This document shows positions 24,273-34,089 of a DNA stretch of 64,000 nt, one piece after another (the stretch's first letter is position 1; each line of letters begins with the position of its first letter). The notes under the pieces are model-generated. The model saw only the letters and a list, made by a program, of their open reading frames with translations. It was not told where the DNA came from and made no database searches. Source of the stretch: Paracoccaceae bacterium (GTDB taxonomy: Bacteria > Pseudomonadota > Alphaproteobacteria > Rhodobacterales > Rhodobacteraceae). Made by a program: the position numbers and the translations under genes. The DNA lies in the NCBI GenBank assembly GCA_902534325.1, contig CACAPQ010000007.1, positions 1 to 64,000 of the forward strand, written 5' to 3'.

Positions 24273-24950
24273 TTGAGTAAATACCTAGCCCTTATACTTT
24301 TACTGCTGGCCGCTTGTGATACATATGTAGAAGATCAGCGCAGCGTGGATTTTGAACCTATTTACCTACCAGATAATGAGCAGGAAGAAGAAAGCTCTGA
24401 TCTTGGCACTATTTATAAGCAGGACAAAGGCAGTTTGTTTGCAATGGAAGCTAGGGCGCATAGGATAGGCGATATCTTAACTGTGTCATTTACAGAAAGT
24501 TTTCAAGCAACGAAATCCCAAAATGCCGCTTCAACTCGGTCGAGCGAAAATTCTCTAACCTTGCCAACTGTTATGCAAAAGCTTCCCGTAATAGGAAAAG
24601 GAATACCTGAAGCTGCTGAGTTGGCGTCTAGTGGAGAAAGTAAGTTTAGTGGATCGGGATCATCTAACCAGTCTAATTCATTAACAGGTTTAATTTCTGT
24701 GCATGTAGTCCGTGTCTTTACCAACGGCAATTTGGAAATTCTAGGGCAAAAGAAATTAACTTTGAATAATGGTGATGAATATATTCGTGTATCCGGGATT
24801 GTCAGGCCGCGTGATATTTCGTCAGACAATATTGTTCAGTCAGACAGAATAGCCAACGCTGATATAAATTATATTGGTGCAGGTGATACTGCCCGAAGCG
24901 GTAAAAAGGGTTGGTATACTAAAATGCTTGAAACCATCACGCCACTTTAA
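24273..24950 (+). CDS. flgH: L-ring lipoprotein FlgH
   Basis: The 225-residue outer-membrane ring protein starts at TTG 24273, supported by TAGGTGAA 4 bp upstream and by the lipoprotein signal [13 protein letters not shown] (lipobox LAAC). FlgH blocks are visible: [20 protein letters not shown], a Ser/Asn-rich loop, [20 protein letters not shown] and [20 protein letters not shown], with INYIGAGD-like [14 protein letters not shown] near the end. flgI follows after 11 bp. Confidence 0.94.
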   Translation: MSKYLALILLLLAACDTYVEDQRSVDFEPIYLPDNEQEEESSDLGTIYKQDKGSLFAMEARAHRIGDILTVSFTESFQATKSQNAASTRSSENSLTLPTVMQKLPVIGKGIPEAAELASSGESKFSGSGSSNQSNSLTGLISVHVVRVFTNGNLEILGQKKLTLNNGDEYIRVSGIVRPRDISSDNIVQSDRIANADINYIGAGDTARSGKKGWYTKMLETITPL

Positions 24951-24961
24951 AGGTTTTTTTT

Positions 24962-26086
24962 ATGTATTCATGTCTACGATTTTTATGTTTCATAGTTTTA
25001 ATTTTTGTATCTCAGACAAATTTGGTTTCTGCTGATCGGATTAAAGATTTAACCTCACTTGCTGGCATCAGATCAAATCAGCTCGTAGGATATGGTGTTG
25101 TTGTTGGTTTAGCTGGGTCTGGTGACGGTAACACTGGCATCACTCTACAGTCGATGCAGTCGCTTGTCTCCCGTTTTGGTATCACGTCTGATTTGGATGG
25201 ATTCAATGGGGATAATGCTGCTGCAGTAATGATTACGGCGGATCTACCGCCATTTGCCAAGCCTGGACAAGCGATAGACGTTACGGTGTCTACTGTAGGC
25301 GGCGCTACTTCTTTGAAAGGTGGAACCTTGCTTATGTCTCCACTTTTAGGCGCGGATGGTGAAACCTATGCAATCGCTCAGGGTAATGTAGTCGTCGGTG
25401 GTCTAGGTGTAGAAGGAGGTGATAATTCGTCTCTCACCGTTAATATTCCAACAGTAGGTAGGATTCCTCGCGGTGCGTCCGTTGAACGGTTGGTTCCAAC
25501 AGAATTTTTGAGTACAGATTTTGTTATCCTCAACCTTCATCGCGGTGATTTTTCTACCGCCAATAATATAGCCAATGCAATCGACGATTTGCTTGGTGCT
25601 GGTACTGCAATACCGCTAGATACAAATAGTATTCGCGTCAGGGCTCCCGAGGATCCAACCCAAAAAGTCGCCTTTGTTTCTATTTTAGAAAATATTGAAG
25701 TCGAAAGAAGTGTACCTGCTGCAAAAATTATCGTGAACTCGCGTACCGGTACTTTGGTGATAAGTGGCAATGTTAAGGTGACACCAGCTGCTGTATCACA
25801 CGGTACGCTGTCTGTGAAAGTGACCGAGGATGTAAATGTTGAGGGTGGCGATGCAATCGCTGTAGGTGCAGGCGCACAAGCAAATGCAGAAGCTGCCGCT
25901 GTGCCCGATACTGAAATAGAGGTGGAAGAAGATCTAGCTAAGGCATTTCTATTTGATGCCGGAGTATCACTGAGCGATTTAGTCGACGCAATTAACGCTG
26001 TGGGCGCAACGCCCTCAGACTTAGTGGCTATTTTGGAGGCTCTCAGAGAAGCTGGCGCTCTCAATGCAGAACTTATCGTTATTTAA
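24962..26086 (+). CDS. flgI: P-ring protein FlgI
   Basis: The 374-residue periplasmic ring protein has a signal peptide (cleavage near VSA-DR) and strong FlgI motifs: [50 protein letters not shown] and the C-terminal [20 protein letters not shown] block. Length matches the family (~370 aa). Two of its partners are nearby: FlgA (chaperone) and FlgH (L-ring). Confidence 0.96.
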   Translation: MYSCLRFLCFIVLIFVSQTNLVSADRIKDLTSLAGIRSNQLVGYGVVVGLAGSGDGNTGITLQSMQSLVSRFGITSDLDGFNGDNAAAVMITADLPPFAKPGQAIDVTVSTVGGATSLKGGTLLMSPLLGADGETYAIAQGNVVVGGLGVEGGDNSSLTVNIPTVGRIPRGASVERLVPTEFLSTDFVILNLHRGDFSTANNIANAIDDLLGAGTAIPLDTNSIRVRAPEDPTQKVAFVSILENIEVERSVPAAKIIVNSRTGTLVISGNVKVTPAAVSHGTLSVKVTEDVNVEGGDAIAVGAGAQANAEAAAVPDTEIEVEEDLAKAFLFDAGVSLSDLVDAINAVGATPSDLVAILEALREAGALNAELIVI

Positions 26087-26095
26087 GGCAGTGAT

Positions 26096-26452
26096 ATGAC
26101 ACAGCTTATTAACCCTCGATTAGAAAGTCTTGTTTCTCTGCAGAAAATGAGAACAGAGCACTCTGCTGATGCTAACAATTTTTTGACCGCTAAAACTAAA
26201 GACGCTTCGGTAAACGGTACCAATGCAGAACTGAAGGCTGTAGCTGATCAGTTTGAAGCAATATTTTTAGAAATGCTTCTAAAGCAGGCTCGAGATAGTA
26301 AATTGAGTGATGGGTTATTTGAAAATAATGCGGATGATAATTTTGTTCAACTTTTTGACCGAGAATTAGCTAAAAGTTCCAGCGAGAAGGTCGATATTGG
26401 TATTGCAGAGGCAATAATTAATCAAATGGCTTCGCATAGGCTTGAAAAATGA
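26096..26452 (+). CDS. flgJ: Rod-binding protein FlgJ (N-terminal domain only)
   Basis: At 118 aa this is only the rod-binding (rod-cap) half of FlgJ: KAVADQFEAIFLEMLLKQAR, then DGLFENNADDNFVQLFDREL and the IAEAIINQM helix. The C-terminal muramidase domain of enteric FlgJ is absent. In R. sphaeroides a separate SltF enzyme cuts the wall, and no such gene is seen in this window. The stop overlaps the start of flgK by 4 bp (ATGA). Confidence 0.9.
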   Translation: MTQLINPRLESLVSLQKMRTEHSADANNFLTAKTKDASVNGTNAELKAVADQFEAIFLEMLLKQARDSKLSDGLFENNADDNFVQLFDRELAKSSSEKVDIGIAEAIINQMASHRLEK

Positions 26453-29400
26453 GCGATATCTATGGAATAGCGAAATCTGGTCTTCAGGCTTATAAAGAGG
26501 GTCTTGCTACGACTGGTCAAAACATTGCCAATGTTGGGAACAAAGACTATGCCCGAAGAGAGGCGACCGTTAGTGAAGTCAAATCTAGCAATGATGTTTT
26601 GCAAGTGTCTAATACTGCAGGGTTTGGAGTTAAAGTAGATGGTATAACTCGAGCATTTGACCAGTTTATTGATACACAGCTGCAAAGTGCTGCTTCAAGT
26701 TTTTCTTTCTCGACCTCTCAGGCTATGGTGCTCAACCAATTAGAAACAGTGGTTCGGCCAGCTGAAGGCAGTGTATCCCAAAAAATACAGGAATTATTTT
26801 CCTCTTTGAATTCTGTCGCACAAGACCCATCTGAATTGGCTTCGCGACATGTGGCTGCTGATGCATCCAAGGCGCTCGTAAATTCTATAACAACGGTAGC
26901 TGATGGTATTTCTGATTTACGAACATTTGTCAGTCAAGATATCGAAAGTAATATTCGACAGGCAAATGATATCTTAACTCAATTAGCAAACGTACAAAAT
27001 CAATTACTGGGTATTTCGACAAGCAATCGTGGACCGAATGAAATATTAGATCAAAGAGATGCTTTATTGAGTGATTTAAGTGAATTGATAGATATAGCTG
27101 TTGATTATAAATCTAATGGAATACTCGAAGTAAATGCAGGTACTTTTGGCCAAGGTCAGTCATTAATATCCGGTGTAAAAATTTCAAAACTTGAAGTTCA
27201 AAAAGTTGATGGCGCTTCAAAAATTTTTATGAGAACTGCAAACGGTGATGGGTTATCAAAAATACAAGTACAGGCTGGAAAAATAGCTGGTAATCTGGCC
27301 TCAGATTTAACTCTGGTCGAGACAAAATCAGCTTTAGACCAGCTTTCTCGAAAGCTTGTAAGTGAATTTAATGAGGCTCACACTTTTGGAGTTGATTTGA
27401 ATGGTGATCTTGGTGGAAAGTTTTTTAGTTTGGATGGTGTCAAAGTCGAAAAACATGGCACCATGCAGAGTTCTTCACAAATCAGTTTGTCCGGTAATAC
27501 GGAAAAATTTTTAGGGCAAAAGTTAGAATTAGATTTTATTGCTGCTGAAGGGACTTGGACGTTAAAGAATAATCTTGGAACTGAACTGGGTAAGTTTGTA
27601 GATTTCTTAGATTATGAAGGTCTTCAGATTAATGTCTCTGGTGCCGGGGCTATAGGAGATAATTTTGTAATAAACTTTACTGAAGGGCTTTCAGAAAATC
27701 TAACTTTTCAATTGGAGAGCGGCCGGCAAATTGCGGCTAGTGCTTACTACTTAGTTGAAAGGGATCCACTCAATACCAGCTCAGCAAGCGTTTTAATCAG
27801 TCGCTTTGATGAGGCTGACCCTGGACCTGCTCCTAGCTTGAACACTATATTTGCAACGCAAAGAAATAGTGCGAACCCTATAGATTTTTTGAGCAACGGT
27901 TCTCAGAGCACCAATGGTGCTCTTGGTGTTATAAATAATGTGGATGACTTGAATAATTTAACTTCAATCAAAACACAGTCCAAACTTCAATTTAGCGAAA
28001 ATATATCTTCTTTGGATTCGTCGAGCCAGCTTGTTATAAAACTTAATAATGTAGATAGAATTTTTAAACTTGGTAACTTAGCCAGTTCGATTGATAATTA
28101 TAAAGTTTTGGCTGATTATTTAAATACTGGTGTTATTAGATCAGATGATGCTACTGCATTGTCTTTTGCTGACTTAGGTCTTTTTGCTGGGGGTAATGTT
28201 TCAACTTTAAGCGTAACATCAGCCTCATTACCAAATTATTCCTCATATCCTGAAATGCAAAGTGGTACGTTTGGTGCTTCAACGGGCATATTAATCCCTG
28301 CACAGCCAGGAAATGCTGATATTCAAATCTTCACAAGAGAGGGTGTTCAGTTGGCTGGACGTCCTTTAAGTCAAGCAGAAATAACCTCATACATTTCTTT
28401 TGAAAACGGGTTTTCTAGAGATGCAGAATACCGTAGTGACTTTCTAACCAATGATCTATCGGATACGTACATTGGAGCATCTGTCGTAAGAAAGACAACA
28501 GAAGGAAATCATCTCGCATCGATTTCAAGCCTTGGACTAGCCAGCGCTGTTAATTCAAATCTAAGTGTTGCCGCCATGGCAGGATTTCCCACAACTCGCC
28601 CAATTATGGGTGCGCCGCTCACCATTACAAATGATGTTGGGGGATCTTACACATTCCAACCTCAGGTTGGTATGATGGCAGGCAACGTTGCCGAAAGTCT
28701 TGAAAAAGAAATATCAAAACTTGGATTAGCTGCGAGTGCTTCAAATAGACTTGAAATATTTAACATAGCCAACGGTACATTGAAGTTTGATTTACTAGGC
28801 GACAATTCTGCGGCGGTTTCTATAAGCAATACTATTTCTGGTGGCGAGACAGGCAGTTTGGTCAGTCAGATAAATAGTTCGTCTGACATTACTGGAATTA
28901 AGGCTTATACATCAGGAAAAGGGGCTATTATACTTCAAAAAATAGATGGAAATGACATAGTAATTAAGAATGTTGTTACGGCTAACGCGTCGACGCTTTC
29001 AACACGCCAAATTGATGAATTTGGTGAAGTTATAACGACTGCGGCTCAAGGCATTCCAGTTACAGTGAGCACAGGTAATTATATTGTTTCAGGAGGACAA
29101 ATAAAAATTACGGGTGCTTCAGAGTTAAAAGTTACGTGTGGCGTAAATAATTTAACAAGTCAAAAATCAGAATTTGTAAGCAGCTTCATCGATAAACAAC
29201 TTGACCTTGAAAATAAAAAAATCGATTTCAAGTTTGATGCTCTAGCTGCAGTTGATTCAAATTCGCATGATGAAACCGGTTTAATAGGCGTTACTGCTTC
29301 TAGTTCATATTCTTTTGTATTATCTTCCGATAATCAAAATCAAAGTAACTCGGTTTTGGTAAAACCAAATTCATCTGATGAGCTGACTGCAGGTGCAGTG

Positions 29401-30828
29401 GCTGGAGCTCTAGTTTCGGAATTGAGAAAAGCTTCACCACAGTCAAATTTTGTCGGTAATGCATTTAATTTCCAGAATGGCTTTCCTGCTGATCAAAGCA
29501 CATTAGAATTTCAATTGGCAGACCAAAAATATTTTGCTGTTTTGAACAATAAGCTTTCTTATACAGTTGATGGCAGCAACGTAATAATCGATGGTAAGAG
29601 TTTTTCTCAAGCTGATGCTTTAAAACAAATCGTTAATGCAAGTTCGTTCACTATTTCTGGTCCTGAAAAAGATAGACTTATTGTAGGTTTTGAAGAGAAT
29701 GGCGTTGGTTTCCGTCTATTTGCGGCGGCAAAAGATGGAGTTGTTTCGGGACATGGCGTGCGCCTTGCTGAAAATAACTCGCCAGCGCAAAAAAATATTT
29801 TTCATTTGGACCATAATACTGCAGGAAATACAAAAACTAGGATCGTTGGCAGTGAATTTGATGTTACTCAAGCAGCAAAGGCAAATTTTGCTCAAGTTGT
29901 TGTTGGAAATACTACAATAAATCTATCGTTTAATCCTGCGACAAATCCAAAATTAACGCAGTCTTCGAATGTATCTGGTGTTGCAATAACTCTTGAAAAT
30001 ACAGGTACAAACAAAGGTCGCGTCGTCGTTACCGTAGATCAATCAACTGCCGATTTGGATGTTGGTTTAAAAGCGACGAACAATTCAGCCACATTTGGCA
30101 TTATCACATCTTCTTCGCAGCTTACGCTTGATGGCGATGGTTTTTCAGTAATAAACCACGATAACGAAAGAGTTTCCACTACAGCCAAAGTAGAGTCTTT
30201 AGCAAATGAGGTGTTTTCGATTAACGGGCTGGATGGAGAAGATTTAATAGTTGTCTCGGCTGGTATTGGTAAAATTTCCCTTTTGGGGGACGTAAAGACT
30301 AAAGTTAATGAATTGGACCCTCGGGAATTGAAAGCACAAGTTTCTGCGAATGATCCAAAACAAATGGAAATTTTTGATATGAAATCAGGTGACCTATTAG
30401 GCTCCCGAAAAATAAATGAAACAAATGATTTCTTATTTCGAGACTTTAAATGGGAATTATCTGGAAGTGTAGCAAGCAATGATATCTTTAATGTTAAAAC
30501 GACCACAGAAAGACTAGATGATGCGTCAAATTTGGTTCAGTTAATGAAACTATCCGAATTGTCTTCTGCAACAGGAAAAGGTGGTTATTCACAGCAGTAT
30601 AACGACTTAGTGCTCGATGTTGGATTTAACGTTCGTTCAAGTGAGCAAGGATTGGAAAACGCGAAGGTGATTTATGATGTAGCAGCGGATCGTAAGTCAA
30701 GTTTTTCAGGTGTCGATTTGGATACAGAGGCAGCAAAACTTTTAGAACAGCAACAAGCCTATCAGGCTCTAGCTAAGGTGTTGAGTACAGCTAAAGAGAT
30801 GGTCGATACTCTTCTGAGGTCGATGTAG
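26449..30828 (+). CDS. flgK: Hook-filament junction protein FlgK (HAP1), giant form
   Basis: At 1459 aa this is about 2.5 times the common FlgK (~550 aa). The N-terminal ~320 residues are a normal FlgK head: YGIAKSGLQAYKEGLATTGQ, NIANVGNKDYARREATVSEV and the DILTQLANVQNQLLGIS / EILDQRDALLSDLSELIDIA coil. The last ~90 residues are the FlgK tail (NVRSSEQGLENAKVIYDVAA, DTEAAKLLEQQQAYQALAKV). Between them ~1000 residues of Ser/Asn/Thr-rich beta-type sequence form an enlarged outer domain. The reading frame is unbroken. From memory the FlgK of R. sphaeroides Fla1 is also unusually long. Confidence 0.93.
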   Translation: MSDIYGIAKSGLQAYKEGLATTGQNIANVGNKDYARREATVSEVKSSNDVLQVSNTAGFGVKVDGITRAFDQFIDTQLQSAASSFSFSTSQAMVLNQLETVVRPAEGSVSQKIQELFSSLNSVAQDPSELASRHVAADASKALVNSITTVADGISDLRTFVSQDIESNIRQANDILTQLANVQNQLLGISTSNRGPNEILDQRDALLSDLSELIDIAVDYKSNGILEVNAGTFGQGQSLISGVKISKLEVQKVDGASKIFMRTANGDGLSKIQVQAGKIAGNLASDLTLVETKSALDQLSRKLVSEFNEAHTFGVDLNGDLGGKFFSLDGVKVEKHGTMQSSSQISLSGNTEKFLGQKLELDFIAAEGTWTLKNNLGTELGKFVDFLDYEGLQINVSGAGAIGDNFVINFTEGLSENLTFQLESGRQIAASAYYLVERDPLNTSSASVLISRFDEADPGPAPSLNTIFATQRNSANPIDFLSNGSQSTNGALGVINNVDDLNNLTSIKTQSKLQFSENISSLDSSSQLVIKLNNVDRIFKLGNLASSIDNYKVLADYLNTGVIRSDDATALSFADLGLFAGGNVSTLSVTSASLPNYSSYPEMQSGTFGASTGILIPAQPGNADIQIFTREGVQLAGRPLSQAEITSYISFENGFSRDAEYRSDFLTNDLSDTYIGASVVRKTTEGNHLASISSLGLASAVNSNLSVAAMAGFPTTRPIMGAPLTITNDVGGSYTFQPQVGMMAGNVAESLEKEISKLGLAASASNRLEIFNIANGTLKFDLLGDNSAAVSISNTISGGETGSLVSQINSSSDITGIKAYTSGKGAIILQKIDGNDIVIKNVVTANASTLSTRQIDEFGEVITTAAQGIPVTVSTGNYIVSGGQIKITGASELKVTCGVNNLTSQKSEFVSSFIDKQLDLENKKIDFKFDALAAVDSNSHDETGLIGVTASSSYSFVLSSDNQNQSNSVLVKPNSSDELTAGAVAGALVSELRKASPQSNFVGNAFNFQNGFPADQSTLEFQLADQKYFAVLNNKLSYTVDGSNVIIDGKSFSQADALKQIVNASSFTISGPEKDRLIVGFEENGVGFRLFAAAKDGVVSGHGVRLAENNSPAQKNIFHLDHNTAGNTKTRIVGSEFDVTQAAKANFAQVVVGNTTINLSFNPATNPKLTQSSNVSGVAITLENTGTNKGRVVVTVDQSTADLDVGLKATNNSATFGIITSSSQLTLDGDGFSVINHDNERVSTTAKVESLANEVFSINGLDGEDLIVVSAGIGKISLLGDVKTKVNELDPRELKAQVSANDPKQMEIFDMKSGDLLGSRKINETNDFLFRDFKWELSGSVASNDIFNVKTTTERLDDASNLVQLMKLSELSSATGKGGYSQQYNDLVLDVGFNVRSSEQGLENAKVIYDVAADRKSSFSGVDLDTEAAKLLEQQQAYQALAKVLSTAKEMVDTLLRSM

Positions 30829-30842
30829 ATGAGAGATGAAAA

Positions 30843-32108
30843 ATGACCATAGGAACCACTAGATTTTTTGGAAATAATAGCGAATTATTTTCCAAGCTTA
30901 ATACTGAATTACAATCCCTTCAAACGCAGGCTGGGACAGGCAAAGCTGAGTTAAAATTAGCCAATAATATTGGTGATATCTCTAAATTAAGTGCTGCAGA
31001 AGAGAAAAAATCTGAAACGAGCCAATTATTAAGTAACTCGCAGAGAGCGCAAACAGATTTGGAGATCATGGATGTTGCTTTTGAAAGACTTCAGAACTTA
31101 CTTGTTCGACTTCAGGAACTAGCCGTTGAAAGTTCCAATGACACGCTTACGCCTGAAGAACGTGAGCGATTTGTCATAGAAGCTTCCATGATAAAAACCG
31201 AGTTGGTTGATGTTGCTAACCAAAAAGATAATTTTGATAATAGTCTTTTTGGCGGAGTGTCAGGCGTTGAAAAGCCCTTTCAGCAAGGTGCAAATGGTAA
31301 AGTTACTTACTTAGGTTCTTCATTAGCAAAAGAAATTCAGGTTACTCCTGGTTTGGCTGTCAGACAAAATTTCTCAGGTTTGGAAGTTTTTCAGAAGATT
31401 AATAGGCCAGACGGTGAATTTTCAGTTTTTGAAGTCGTTGATGATCTAATTGCAAGTCTCAAAGTGGATTTAAACAGCGGAAAATCCTCTAATCTTTTCG
31501 CTAGCTCACAATCTGCAACGATAAAGCTTCCAAATACGGGCCCTAAAGCTAATATATCTTTTACGATAGAAGCCGGTGAAAAAACTATAAATGTCAGCCA
31601 AGATATCTTCGGTAATGATTTTTCTGCGGTGGCCAGTGCGATTAATAGTCAAACGGGAGCAACGGGTTTGACTGCAAACTTCAATGGAAACAATGAATTA
31701 GTTTTGACTGGTAACCTTAATGATTTGAAAATAAGTGAATTTAAGTACAAAGGCGATGCTGTTGATGATCCTACTATCCTGGTGGTTAATCCAAGTGATG
31801 GAACAACCAAGGAAAGTGTTGCTCAAAAGGATTTTCAGAGCGAAATAATTCGATCTAAAATCAGCGATAGTTTTGAACACTTTGCTACAAAAAGAGCTGA
31901 GGTAAGTGCTGCGGCACGCAGAGCACAGAGCGCAGAGGTGTCCGCTCAAGATATTCTTCTCGTATTAGAGGAGGATATCTCTGAGATAAAAGATGCAGAT
32001 CTCGCAACTATTTTAACCCAGCTTGAATTTTTAATGACACAGAAAGATGCAGCCCAAGCAACATTCACGAGGGTTACCAGTAAGTCGTTATTCGATTTTC
32101 TAAGCTGA
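30843..32108 (+). CDS. flgL: Hook-filament junction protein FlgL (HAP3)
   Basis: The 421-residue protein joins FlgK to the filament. The N-terminal helix (LFSKLNTELQSLQTQAGTGK, AQTDLEIMDVAFERLQNLLV, RLQELAVESSNDTLTPEERE) and the C-terminal helix (RAEVSAAARRAQSAEVSAQD, DLATILTQLEFLMTQKDAAQ) are the flagellin-like D0/D1 pair. Length is somewhat above the typical ~300-400 aa. It follows flgK by 14 bp and closes the flgG-flgL run. Confidence 0.9.
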   Translation: MTIGTTRFFGNNSELFSKLNTELQSLQTQAGTGKAELKLANNIGDISKLSAAEEKKSETSQLLSNSQRAQTDLEIMDVAFERLQNLLVRLQELAVESSNDTLTPEERERFVIEASMIKTELVDVANQKDNFDNSLFGGVSGVEKPFQQGANGKVTYLGSSLAKEIQVTPGLAVRQNFSGLEVFQKINRPDGEFSVFEVVDDLIASLKVDLNSGKSSNLFASSQSATIKLPNTGPKANISFTIEAGEKTINVSQDIFGNDFSAVASAINSQTGATGLTANFNGNNELVLTGNLNDLKISEFKYKGDAVDDPTILVVNPSDGTTKESVAQKDFQSEIIRSKISDSFEHFATKRAEVSAAARRAQSAEVSAQDILLVLEEDISEIKDADLATILTQLEFLMTQKDAAQATFTRVTSKSLFDFLS

Positions 32109-32120
32109 TACCGACTTACT

Positions 32121-32136
32121 TGGTATGTAAATTGCT
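32121..32136 (+). promoter_or_regulatory. Sigma-54 promoter for the extra rod/hook gene
   Basis: TGGTATGTAAATTGCT fits -24/-12 with 12-bp spacing, 12 bp after the flgL stop. The next ATG is 27 bp further on with AGGAG in the leader. Confidence 0.75.
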
Positions 32137-32162
32137 CTTTTAGTGCAAACTAGGAGCGATTA

Positions 32163-32978
32163 ATGTTTTCAATAATTAAATCTGGTATGTCTTCAGCAAT
32201 GCATGAATTGTCTGTTATTTCTAATAACGTTTCAAATGCAAACTCCACCGGTTTTAAAAAATCCTTAGTCGCTTTTTCGGATTTCGCAGGTGGTTTGCTT
32301 CCGGATGCGGTTCAAAGTAACTCTGGGGGTTTGGGGTCTTTTGTTGATGAGACGAGAATTAGTGATGGTCAAGGTGCTGTTTTATCTACAGAAAATATAA
32401 CTGACATGGCTCTTATCGGGAACGGATTCTTTGCTATTCAGAATGTAAATGATAATAGCGTTTCTTTTACTAGGAATGGGGCTTTTGGCCTTGACGAAAA
32501 TGGCTTTCTTACAACTGGAGATAATTATCGTGTTCTTGGAGCACCTTTAGTTGATGGTGCCTTTGCTCCTATTGCTGGTGGTATTGAAGCTCTCTTTCCT
32601 ATTCAAATCCCAGCCCGGCAGGAAGATATTGTAATGTCTGAATTGAATATTGCTCAGGATGGTAAAATATCAGCCAGATATGGTGACGATGAAAATCTGC
32701 TGCCAATTAGCACATTAACCTTGGGAATCTTTTCAAACCCTGCAGGTTTAAAAGAGTTGGGAAATGCTAGATTTTCAGCAACTGAAAAGTCTGGTCAGTT
32801 AAATTTAGGTCCACCTTTAGAGGCTGGCTTTGCTGAACTAAAAACCGGCTTATTGGAGCAATCTAATGTTAATGTTACTGATGAACTTACTGCAATGATT
32901 AAGGCTCAACAGCAATTTAATGGATCCGCACGCCTCATGCAGGCTAATTCTGACATGGTTGAAAAACTTACGAGATAA
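32163..32978 (+). CDS. Additional FlgF/FlgG-like rod-hook protein
   Basis: The 271-residue protein belongs to the flagellar basal-body rod/hook family: MSSAMHELSVISNNVSNANS and TGFKKSLVAF (D0 motif), ITDMALIGNGFFAIQNVND, FTRNGAFGLDENGFL and the C-terminal SNVNVTDELTAMIKAQQQFN. Since flgE, flgF and flgG are all present upstream, this is a fourth paralogue. It is closest in size and layout to FlgF, without the FlgG-specific segment. It has its own sigma-54 promoter and lies outside the main run. It may be a second FlgF or part of a specialised rod segment. AGGAG precedes the ATG. Confidence 0.85.
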   Translation: MFSIIKSGMSSAMHELSVISNNVSNANSTGFKKSLVAFSDFAGGLLPDAVQSNSGGLGSFVDETRISDGQGAVLSTENITDMALIGNGFFAIQNVNDNSVSFTRNGAFGLDENGFLTTGDNYRVLGAPLVDGAFAPIAGGIEALFPIQIPARQEDIVMSELNIAQDGKISARYGDDENLLPISTLTLGIFSNPAGLKELGNARFSATEKSGQLNLGPPLEAGFAELKTGLLEQSNVNVTDELTAMIKAQQQFNGSARLMQANSDMVEKLTR

Positions 32979-33007
32979 AAAATATTTAACTGGAGTGGTG
33001 ATTGAAA

Positions 33008-33517
33008 ATGGCTAGTTGCTTAGAGTGCAATGTAAAAATGGGATACAGTGAAACTAATGCTTCACGTAACCATGATGGCTTGTGTATAGCTTGCTACGTC
33101 AAATCTTTAGTGAAGACGAAAATAAATGCAGCTAACAATACAAAAAAACCGACAAATGCTAGATCTTTAGATCACTTGTTTGAAAAATTTGAAAGTATAA
33201 CACTTACAAGTGAGACCGCACCCAATCTTCGAGTAAGAAAACGTTATGGGATAGTTCACGGTGAGGCAACTTTTACGGGAACTCCACATGAGAAACCAAA
33301 ACTTTTTGACCGCTTAAGGCGCAAAAAGAAATCTGTCGAGAATAACAATTTATTTAAAAAGGTTATCGAAGAGGCGAATGTTGAATTGAAGGCAAATGCC
33401 ATCAAACAGGGAGCAAATGCTGTTCTTGGTTACAATATGAATTTAACCACAACGGCATTTGGATCAAAAAACTACGTAATTGTCTCAGTCACAGGAACGG
33501 CTGTCGAAACAGCCTGA
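33008..33517 (+). CDS. Zinc-ribbon protein with YbjQ-like C-terminal domain
   Basis: The ~169-residue protein has an N-terminal pair of cysteine knuckles (CLEC and CIAC, 23 residues between the knuckles), consistent with a zinc ribbon. A basic linker (DRLRRKKKS) leads to a C-terminal YbjQ/UPF0145-like domain (IEEANVELKANAIKQGANAV, LGYNMNLTTTAFG, IVSVTGTAVE). YbjQ pentamers have no settled function. ATG 33008 with GGTGA upstream is preferred; TTG 33002 with GGAG is an alternative. It lies 29 bp after the extra rod gene and probably shares its sigma-54 promoter. Flagellar relevance is inferred from this only. Confidence 0.75.
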   Translation: MASCLECNVKMGYSETNASRNHDGLCIACYVKSLVKTKINAANNTKKPTNARSLDHLFEKFESITLTSETAPNLRVRKRYGIVHGEATFTGTPHEKPKLFDRLRRKKKSVENNNLFKKVIEEANVELKANAIKQGANAVLGYNMNLTTTAFGSKNYVIVSVTGTAVETA

Positions 33518-33530
33518 AACTGTTTCGACA
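33502..33530 (+). terminator. Perfect 11-bp inverted repeat, probable terminator
   Basis: TGTCGAAACAG (33502-33512) pairs fully with CTGTTTCGACA (33520-33530) around a 7-nt loop. The stop codon of the zinc-ribbon gene is inside the loop. The T-run is delayed (CTCTTAAAGCTTTTT), so termination efficiency is uncertain. It separates two convergent genes. Confidence 0.6.
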
Positions 33531-33543
33531 CTCTTAAAGCTTT

Positions 33544-33936
33544 TTATAAGCCTTTCTTTGAATGGCAATCAAAGAAGTGTCCCGTGAAAGTTGTAATGCC
33601 GTTCTTTTCTTCCCAGCCAGTAATTGAAAGAGCGTTTGCACCTGTAACTAGTGCTCTATTTCTCATAGCAATTAGTGTTTGAGTATAGGGAAGCTCACTG
33701 GAAAATTTTAATGCTATTGTTCTAGAGCAGAAATCGCTGCCGCGAGTGTAAGCATAAGCGTGAACGCTGACTTTTTCCGATCCTTTTAGGGCTTTTGCAT
33801 CTAAAATTGTAAGAGTTGTTGCATTTGTACCGCTGTTATTTACGCTTTGGTTATTCGCAGGTGGAATAGTTACCTGACAACCTGCTACCAATAATACCAT
33901 GGTAAATGACAGCATAAACATTTTAATATTTTGCAT
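33544..33936 (-). CDS. Lipoprotein with RcsF/DUF4156-like fold
   Basis: The 130-residue protein has a lipoprotein signal peptide (MLSFTMVLLVAGC, lipobox VAGC) and a short Asn/Thr-rich linker. A domain follows with two cysteines (in DFCSRTIAL and HFFDCHS) and the segment RNRALVTGANALSITGWEEK. The block R-x-x-A-x-x-x-GANA near the end recalls RcsF/DUF4156 outer-membrane lipoproteins. I do not claim an Rcs role: no Rcs system is visible. It faces the YbjQ-like gene tail to tail and lacks a sigma-54 site. Confidence 0.7.
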   Translation of the reverse strand: MQNIKMFMLSFTMVLLVAGCQVTIPPANNQSVNNSGTNATTLTILDAKALKGSEKVSVHAYAYTRGSDFCSRTIALKFSSELPYTQTLIAMRNRALVTGANALSITGWEEKNGITTFTGHFFDCHSKKGL

Positions 33937-34089
33937 AACGAATTCCTTATTTGCTGCCTTAGTCCAACGACAAACACCAAGGTCATTTTAGGATTCTTAT
34001 AAAAATAATAAAAAAAAATCGTTTTTCCCACCATTTTTTATGCACCTGCCCACAGATCATGCTAGGTTTAAAGGAAGGCGGACGGTTAT

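Noticed and set aside
33937-34089. Sigma-54 site on the minus strand before the lipoprotein gene
   Set aside because: The only GC...CC pair (GCTGCCTTAGTCC) has 11 instead of 12 bp spacing, so it fails the rule met by all accepted sites.
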